The notes beneath the pieces are model-generated. The model searched no databases. It was given only the letters and a program-made list of their open reading frames with translations, and was not told the origin of the DNA. Shown here piece by piece: positions 58,441 through 64,000 of a stretch of 64,000 nucleotides of DNA. Numbering within the stretch: the first letter of the stretch is position 1; each line of letters starts with the position of its first letter. The DNA is from Pectobacterium aroidearum. GTDB lineage: Bacteria; Pseudomonadota; Gammaproteobacteria; Enterobacterales; Enterobacteriaceae. Position numbers and translations under genes: made by a program. The stretch is taken from positions 5,022,001 through 5,086,000 of the forward strand of contig NZ_CP166097.1 of assembly GCF_041228105.1 (NCBI RefSeq), written 5' to 3'.

Positions 58441-59016
58441 ATGTCTAAGAAAGTCGCCGTTCTGCTGGCCCCTGGGTTTGAAGAAGCAGAAGCGATCATG
58501 GTGATTGATGTACTGCACCGTATGAAGATAGAAGTCACCATGCTGTCATGCTATGACAGACTGGAACTGCACAGTTATCACAATATTCGTATGTTTGCCG
58601 ATTCTCTGCTGGAAAGAAACCAGGACACGCTGTTTGATGCCGTGGTCATTCCCGGCGGCCCACAGGGAACGGTAAACCTGGCTGCCAACCCAATGGTTGT
58701 CGAATTTATCCGTCGCCATGACGAGGCGGGAAAACTGATTTGCCCATTGTGCTCTGCGGCCGCACGCGTACTGGGTGGTAACAACCTGCTAAAAGGCCGT
58801 CGCTACGTTTGCTCCGGCAAGTTATGGCAGGATGTGACCGATGGCGTTTATGTTGACGAGAAAGTCGTGGAAGACGGCAATCTGATCAGCGGCAAGGGGT
58901 TAGGCGTGACATTCGATTTTGCCTTTACCATCGCCAGCCGTCTGACTGGAGACAAAGAGAACGCCAACTTCCAGGTTGAGCATATCGATTACGATTACTG
59001 GCGCGTGCCGGCGTAA
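58441..59016 (+). CDS. DJ-1/PfpI family protein
   Basis: A 191-aa DJ-1-like protein. ATG at 58441 gives MSKKVAVLLAPGFEEAEAIM with the conserved Glu; ATG at 58420 adds 7 residues. The nucleophilic elbow cysteine is in LICPLCSAAARVL, with VVIPGGPQGT before it. Family members are protein or methylglyoxal deglycases, chaperones or stress proteins. It is not the E. coli YajL orthologue by sequence. It lies opposite argG and ends next to xylR. Confidence 0.88.
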   Translation: MSKKVAVLLAPGFEEAEAIMVIDVLHRMKIEVTMLSCYDRLELHSYHNIRMFADSLLERNQDTLFDAVVIPGGPQGTVNLAANPMVVEFIRRHDEAGKLICPLCSAAARVLGGNNLLKGRRYVCSGKLWQDVTDGVYVDEKVVEDGNLISGKGLGVTFDFAFTIASRLTGDKENANFQVEHIDYDYWRVPA

Positions 59017-59050
59017 CCGTTCACCAGACTCTCCTCACTACTCCAATGAT

Positions 59051-59072
59051 AAGGCGCGCACCGCCGCGCCTT
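59051..59072. terminator. Hairpin between the DJ-1 gene and xylR
   Basis: The perfect stem AAGGCGCG/CGCGCCTT with a 6-nt loop lies between convergent genes, 34 nt after one stop and 16 nt after the other. It is probably a shared terminator, though T runs are short. Confidence 0.55.
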
Positions 59073-59087
59073 CCTGAGCCAATCCTT

Positions 59088-60266
59088 TTAATAACCTTCG
59101 CCATAACGCTCACGGTACTCCTTCGGCGTGATGTCATACCCTTTCTTAAAGACGGCATAAAAATAGGGCAACGAAGGGTAGCCGCACATTAGCGAGATCT
59201 CCCCAATCGAGAGTGAGGTCGATATCAGCAAGTTGCGCGCCCGATCCAGCTTCTCCGCGTGAATCACACCGTGGATCGTCTGGCCGACTTCATCTTTAAA
59301 GCGCTTTTCCAGATTCGATCGGGAAATCCCGACCGCGTCCAGCACCTGCTCGACCTTAATCCCTTTACAGGCGTGATAGCGGATAAAGTGCATGGCTTGA
59401 ATAACAGCAGGATCGTGCACAGAGCGATAATCCGTTGAGCGACGTTCCACCACCCGAACTGGCGGTACCAAAATACGTTGCAGCGGCAAATCGGTCTGGT
59501 TCAACAACAGCTGATGCAGCAACTTCGCTGCGCGATATCCCATTTGGCGCGTACCCTGCGCCACCGACGAGAGCGCGACGCGTGACAGGTAGCGAATCAG
59601 ATCTTCGTTATCGATCCCGATGACGCACAGCTTTTCCGGTACGGCAATATTCAGGTGTTCGCAGACCTGCAACAGGTGGCGCGCGCGCGAATCGGTCACC
59701 GCGATAATCCCCGTCTGCGGCGGAAGCCCCTGCACCCAGTCGGCCAGCCGGTTTTGCGCGTATTGCCAGTTATCCGGCGACGTTTCCATTCCCTGATACA
59801 CCACACCTTGATACTTTTCTGCCGCAACCAGCTGTCGAAAAGCGTATTCCCGCTCCTGTGCCCAGCCTTTCCCGCCCGATACTGGCAGGCCATAAAAGGC
59901 AAAGCGGTTCAGCCCTTTCTCTTTGAGGTGCATAAACGCGCTTTCCACCAGTGCATAATTATCTGTCGCGATATAATGCACAGGCGGGTAATCCTCGGGG
60001 CGATGGTAGGAGCCGCCAACGCCCACCAGCGGCACATTCACATCCTGTAGCAGTTGCTTGATCTCACCATCGTCAAAATCGGCAATCACGCCGTCTCCCA
60101 GCCACTCTTTGATGTTATCAATGCGGCAACGGAAGTCCTCTTCGATGAAGATGTCCCAGTCACACTGAGAAGCCTGTAAATATTCGCCAACTCCTTCAAC
60201 CACCTGACGGTCATACACTTTGTTGGCGTTGAACAGCAGCGTGATGCGATAGCGTTTTTCAAACAT
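59088..60266 (-). CDS. xylR: Xylose operon transcriptional activator
   Basis: XylR combines an N-terminal LacI/periplasmic-binding-type D-xylose sensor with a C-terminal AraC helix-turn-helix pair, and activates xylAB and xylFGH. ATG at 60266 gives MFEKRYRITLLFNANKVYDR and 392 aa, equal to E. coli XylR. DNA-binding segments are VDAVGISRSNLEKRFKDEVG-type and LISTSLSIGEISLMCGYPSL near the C-terminus. It follows xylH on the same strand, as in E. coli. Confidence 0.97.
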   Translation of the reverse strand: MFEKRYRITLLFNANKVYDRQVVEGVGEYLQASQCDWDIFIEEDFRCRIDNIKEWLGDGVIADFDDGEIKQLLQDVNVPLVGVGGSYHRPEDYPPVHYIATDNYALVESAFMHLKEKGLNRFAFYGLPVSGGKGWAQEREYAFRQLVAAEKYQGVVYQGMETSPDNWQYAQNRLADWVQGLPPQTGIIAVTDSRARHLLQVCEHLNIAVPEKLCVIGIDNEDLIRYLSRVALSSVAQGTRQMGYRAAKLLHQLLLNQTDLPLQRILVPPVRVVERRSTDYRSVHDPAVIQAMHFIRYHACKGIKVEQVLDAVGISRSNLEKRFKDEVGQTIHGVIHAEKLDRARNLLISTSLSIGEISLMCGYPSLPYFYAVFKKGYDITPKEYRERYGEGY

Positions 60267-60399
60267 GGCAGTCGGCACTCATTAATCGCAAGTTCCTTGA
60301 AAGTCTTCTTCCTTGAATAGCACAGCGCCCCCAGAGGCCAAAATAATTTGCTGATTATTGCGAGCCGCCACGTATTTCCTCCACAACCTCCACATCACG

Positions 60400-61590
60400 T
60401 CATACGCGCCGCTTTGTTGCGGTATCCATCCACACCGCCAATAGCAGGATTCCGCCTTTGACGACGTATTGCCAGAAGGTCGGCACATCCAGCATGCTCA
60501 TTCCGTTATCCAGCGACGCCATGATAAATGCCCCCATCACCGCGCCCGCCACGCTGCCGATACCGCCCGCCAGACTAGTGCCACCAATCACGCAGGCGGC
60601 AATCGCATCCAATTCGGCAATGTTTCCGGCGGATGGCGAACCCGCCCCCAATCGCGAGCTGAGAATCAACCCGGCGACCGCGACCATCAGACCATTAATC
60701 GCGAACACCGCCATTTTGGTGCGCTCGACATTCACACCCGATAAGCGAGCAGCATCGATATTCCCGCCCACGGCATAAATGCGGCGGCCGAATGCGGTTC
60801 GCGTCGCCAGAAAAATACCGCCCAGCATCAACAGCGTCAGTACCAGAACCGGCGTTGGCACACCACGATAGTCATTCAGCAGATAAATCGCCCCCAGCAC
60901 CACCAGTGCCGTCACCGTTTGGCGGCCAATATCTCCCGCGGGTGGGTTTATTGGTAACCCTAATCGCGCACGGCTGCTGCGCCGACGCCACTGCCAGGCA
61001 ATAAACACCATCAGCCCGATAGCACCGAACATAAAACCGATGCCGGAAGGCAGATAGCTCTGCCCAATCTGCGACATCGCTTCACTCGTCGGGGAAACCG
61101 TCGTCCCATTGGTAATGCCGATCAGAATGCCGCGAAAAGCCAGCATCCCCGCCAGCGTCACGATAAAAGAAGGGACTTTCCGGTAGGCGACCCACCAGCC
61201 ATTCCACGCGCCAAGCAGCAATCCCAGCGCAAGTGTCACAACGATGGTCAACGGTAAAGGCCAGCCAAACCAGACATCAAAAATCGCCGCTGCGCCGCCC
61301 AATAGCCCCATCATCGAACCAACCGACAGATCGATCTCAGCGGATATAATGACAAACACCATACCGACCGCCAGAATGCCGGTGATCGCCGTTTGCCTTA
61401 ACAGGTTGGAGAGGTTACGCGCGCTGAGATATGCCCCGTCGGTCATGTAGGTGAAAAAGAGCATGATGGCGATGATAGCGGCAATCATCACGTAGACCTG
61501 AAGATTGATGCTTTTCAACCGTTGCAGCATCGAGACAGAGCCAGCGACATGTTGTTGTTCAGACTGCGATGTTTTCAGCACGATGTTCAC
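60400..61590 (-). CDS. xylH: D-xylose ABC transporter permease
   Basis: A 396-aa inner-membrane permease of the ribose/xylose family with about ten or more hydrophobic segments. It contains [20 protein letters not shown] and [20 protein letters not shown] stretches, close to E. coli XylH. It overlaps the end of xylG by 32 nt if the ATG at 61590 is used. It forms the channel for high-affinity xylose uptake. Confidence 0.96.
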   Translation of the reverse strand: MNIVLKTSQSEQQHVAGSVSMLQRLKSINLQVYVMIAAIIAIMLFFTYMTDGAYLSARNLSNLLRQTAITGILAVGMVFVIISAEIDLSVGSMMGLLGGAAAIFDVWFGWPLPLTIVVTLALGLLLGAWNGWWVAYRKVPSFIVTLAGMLAFRGILIGITNGTTVSPTSEAMSQIGQSYLPSGIGFMFGAIGLMVFIAWQWRRRSSRARLGLPINPPAGDIGRQTVTALVVLGAIYLLNDYRGVPTPVLVLTLLMLGGIFLATRTAFGRRIYAVGGNIDAARLSGVNVERTKMAVFAINGLMVAVAGLILSSRLGAGSPSAGNIAELDAIAACVIGGTSLAGGIGSVAGAVMGAFIMASLDNGMSMLDVPTFWQYVVKGGILLLAVWMDTATKRRV

Positions 61591-63100
61591 TCCTCAATGC
61601 AGCTTCCATAACCTGTTCCTGGGTTAAATCACGATTGATCAAATCTGCTTTGATACGCCCCTGATGCATCACCAACACCCGATCACTCAGCCCCAGCACT
61701 TCGGGCAGCTCAGAAGAGATGACAATGACGGCAATATGCTGTTTTACCAGCGCATTAATGAGCTTGTAGATTTCATACTTGGCACCGATATCAATGCCGC
61801 GCGTGGGTTCATCGAGAATCAGAATTCGGGGTTTCAACAGCAGACATTTCGCCAGCACCGCTTTTTGCTGGTTTCCGCCGCTAAGCCGGGCGATCGCCAG
61901 TTCCGGGCTGGAGGTTTTCACCTTCAGATTCGCTAGCGACTGCCGGATGATGTCCTGTTCACGCGCATCGTCCAGCATGGAAAATGCCCCAGTGAATTGA
62001 TCGAGTGCCGCCAGCGTCATGTTCTGCGCGACGCTCATCACCGGGACAATGCCATCTTTCTTACGATCCTCCGGCACCATCGCAATACCCTGCGCCATCG
62101 CCTGCTGGCAATTGCTGATGGTCACCTGCTCGCCGTCAATAAAGATGTCGCCCTGCCAACGACCGTGATAGGCACCAAACAGGCATTGCACCGTTTCCGT
62201 ACGCCCTGACCCCACCAGTCCGGCAATGCCGAGAATCTCACCTCGATGCAGTGCAAACGAGACATCATCCACCCGGCGAATGTGGCGATTAACTGGGTGC
62301 CAGGCGGTAAGGTGTTCTACACGCAGCACTTCTTCACCAATGGTATGCGGTTCATTGGGATAGAGCTCCGTCAGTTCCCGTCCCACCATCATGGCAATGA
62401 TCTGGTCTTCGCTCAGCTCGACCGCAGGGCGCGTGCCAATAGGTTTCCCATCACGAATCACGCAAATCACATCGGAAATGGCTTTAACTTCGTTGAGCTT
62501 GTGCGAGATATAGATGCAGGCAATACCGTGATCGCGCAGATCCTGGATGATCTCCAGCAGGATTGCGGTTTCACGTTCGGTCAATGACGCAGTGGGCTCA
62601 TCCAGCACCAACAGACGCACCTGCTTGTTCAGAGCCTTGGCAATTTCCACCAGCTGTTGCTGGCCTAATCCAAGCTCACCCACTTTGGTATTCGGATCGA
62701 CGGCCAGCTTGACCTGCTCCAACATACGCTGGCAGCGAAGGTACATATTGTCGTAATCCATTACGCCAAAACGCGTCCATTCGTTACCCAAAAAGAGGTT
62801 CTCCAGCACCGTCATCTCTTTCACCAGCGCCAGTTCCTGATGAATAATCGCAATGCCTTTTTGCTCCGTATCGCGAATATGGCTGGCGCGCAGTTCGTCA
62901 CCGGAAAACACGATCTGCCCCTCATAGCTGCCATGCGGATAGATGGCACACAGCACCTTCATCAAGGTAGATTTCCCCGAGCCATTCTCGCCGCACAGCG
63001 ACAAAACCTGACCTGCCTCCAGCGTCAGGCTGACATTATCGACGGCTTTCACCGCGCCAAACGCCTTGGTGATGTTTTTCATTTCCAACAGATGTGGCAT
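61559..63100 (-). CDS. xylG: D-xylose ABC transporter ATP-binding protein
   Basis: A 513-aa double ABC ATPase. The N-terminal domain has [11 protein letters not shown] and [15 protein letters not shown]. The C-terminal domain has the degenerate P-loop [10 protein letters not shown] and [13 protein letters not shown], as usual in monosaccharide transporters. ATG at 63100 gives [15 protein letters not shown], as in E. coli XylG; ATG at 63103 is adjacent. It lies between xylF and xylH. Confidence 0.97.
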   Translation of the reverse strand: MPHLLEMKNITKAFGAVKAVDNVSLTLEAGQVLSLCGENGSGKSTLMKVLCAIYPHGSYEGQIVFSGDELRASHIRDTEQKGIAIIHQELALVKEMTVLENLFLGNEWTRFGVMDYDNMYLRCQRMLEQVKLAVDPNTKVGELGLGQQQLVEIAKALNKQVRLLVLDEPTASLTERETAILLEIIQDLRDHGIACIYISHKLNEVKAISDVICVIRDGKPIGTRPAVELSEDQIIAMMVGRELTELYPNEPHTIGEEVLRVEHLTAWHPVNRHIRRVDDVSFALHRGEILGIAGLVGSGRTETVQCLFGAYHGRWQGDIFIDGEQVTISNCQQAMAQGIAMVPEDRKKDGIVPVMSVAQNMTLAALDQFTGAFSMLDDAREQDIIRQSLANLKVKTSSPELAIARLSGGNQQKAVLAKCLLLKPRILILDEPTRGIDIGAKYEIYKLINALVKQHIAVIVISSELPEVLGLSDRVLVMHQGRIKADLINRDLTQEQVMEAALRSEHRAENIAV

Positions 63101-63147
63101 CAAGGCCTCCGTGATTCAGGTATCTCAGACCTCGTCTGCGACAGTGG

Positions 63148-63174
63148 CGAGCCACAACCTCGTGTCGTGGCTCG
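63148..63174 (-). repeat. Hairpin in the xylF-xylG gap
   Basis: A perfect 8-bp stem CGAGCCAC/GTGGCTCG with an 11-nt loop and no T run. It lies 46 nt after the xylF stop. It may protect the xylF message so that the binding protein is made in excess over the ATPase and permease. Confidence 0.55.
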
Positions 63175-63220
63175 ATGAACGTCTTTCCTGCATCCTGAAC
63201 TCTAGTGGCTGCGACGTGCG

Positions 63221-64000
63221 TTAATACACGTCCGCTTTTTTGTGGAAGCCATCGGCAATGACGGTGGAATCGATATTGGATTTATCGACGGGAATCGGCG
63301 TCAGTAAGAAGGAAGGGATATCTTTCAACCCATTGTTTAATTTAGCATTAGACTCCGGCGTTTTGCCGGAACCCAGCGCCACAGCGATATCTGCGGCATC
63401 TTTGGCCAGCTTGCTGATCGGTTTATAGACCGTCATGGTTTGCGTGCCTGCCACAATACGTTTGATTGCGGCCAGATCGGCATCCTGACCGGAAATGGCG
63501 ACTTTCCCAGCCAGTCCCTGTGCGGCAAGCGCCTGAATCGCCCCGCCCGCCGTCGCATCGTTCGATGCGACAACAGCATCAATCTTATTGCTGTTCGCCG
63601 TTAGCGCATTTTCCATAATTTTCAGCGCATTCTCTGGTAACCAGGCATCAACCCATTGGTCGCCGACCACTTTTATTTTCCCATTTTCGATCAGCGGCGT
63701 GAGCACTTTCATTTGCCCCTGACGAAACAGCTTCGCGTTATTATCAACAGGTGAGCCGCCCATTAAGAAATAGTTTCCGCCGGGCACTTTATCGACGAGA
63801 TATTTCGCCTGTAGCTCACCAACCTTTTCATTATCAAATGAAATATAAAAATCCACATCCGCATTATTAATCATGCGGTCATAAGCAAGCACTTTTATTC
63901 CTTCACGTTTTGCTTCCGCAATAACATTGCCAAGCACTTGACCGTTATAAGGAATAATAACCAAGACATCGACACCGCGATTGATCATGTTTTCTATTTG
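63221..64000 (-). CDS. xylF: D-xylose-binding periplasmic protein, C-terminal part
   Basis: The gene runs off the right edge, so the signal peptide and N-terminus are missing; about 259 C-terminal residues are visible. Features typical of XylF include RGVDVLVIIPYNGQVL, DFYISFDNEKVGELQA, VASNDATAGGAIQAL and ISGQDADLAAIKRIVAGTQTMT region. It captures D-xylose for XylGH. The upstream xylAB genes, if present, lie outside the window. Confidence 0.97.
   Translation of the reverse strand, partial: QIENMINRGVDVLVIIPYNGQVLGNVIAEAKREGIKVLAYDRMINNADVDFYISFDNEKVGELQAKYLVDKVPGGNYFLMGGSPVDNNAKLFRQGQMKVLTPLIENGKIKVVGDQWVDAWLPENALKIMENALTANSNKIDAVVASNDATAGGAIQALAAQGLAGKVAISGQDADLAAIKRIVAGTQTMTVYKPISKLAKDAADIAVALGSGKTPESNAKLNNGLKDIPSFLLTPIPVDKSNIDSTVIADGFHKKADVY

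Overview
The window is a chromosomal segment of a soft-rot enterobacterium, almost certainly Pectobacterium. The evidence is an enterobacterial core order (yibQ-tdh-kbl-hldD-waa-coaD-mutM-rpmGB-radC-coaBC-dut-slmA-pyrE-rph-yicC), a convergent ExpI/ExpR-type acyl-homoserine-lactone pair, and a PemB-type pectin methylesterase. No rRNA, tRNA, CRISPR array, insertion sequence or prophage was recognised.

Region 1 (1-19.0 kb) is housekeeping. It holds the 3' end of yibQ, threonine catabolism (tdh-kbl, minus strand), an LPS inner-core operon (hldD-waaF-waaC-waaQ-waaL, then waaE-waaA-coaD), an AT-rich family 2 glycosyltransferase facing coaD, mutM, rpmG-rpmB, radC, coaBC-dut-slmA and rph-pyrE. Three copies of an imperfect palindromic repeat lie around pyrE and rph.

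Region 2 (19.3-29.9 kb) separates rph from yicC, which are neighbours in E. coli. It is a peptide-scavenging locus: a dipeptide epimerase, a GsiABCD-like ABC importer, a DmpA-like P1 peptidase, a DppA-like D-aminopeptidase, an isoaspartyl peptidase and a LysR regulator. A perfect palindrome of the LysR T-N11-A type lies in front of the operon.

Region 3 (30.9-36.7 kb) is an AT-rich accessory stretch after yicC. It carries a two-gene unit (231-aa protein plus 65-aa two-helix membrane protein) convergent with an orphan type VI secretion hcp. This arrangement suggests a secreted effector with its immunity protein. Two lipoproteins, a small secreted cysteine protein, a frameshifted hypothetical gene and an AI-2E-family membrane protein follow.

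Region 4 (36.7-50.1 kb) has a GrpB-like protein, lldD and aldA (lactaldehyde to lactate to pyruvate), an LprI-domain protein, and an eight-gene, tightly overlapping minus-strand operon. In transcription order that operon encodes a FabH-like ketoacyl synthase, an NAD-dependent dehydrogenase, a metallo-beta-lactamase-fold hydrolase, a PaaK-like adenylate-forming enzyme, a PAP2 phosphatase, a sterol-desaturase-family hydroxylase and two fatty acid desaturases. It looks like a dedicated pathway for an unusual unsaturated lipid or hydrocarbon-like product, and is the strongest candidate here for an undescribed system.

Region 5 (50.2-64 kb) has an MFS exporter with a divergent LysR gene, a vestigial gene fragment, the pectinesterase (without a signal peptide), expR/expI, argG, a DJ-1 family gene and the xylose transport and regulation genes xylF(partial)-xylG-xylH and xylR.
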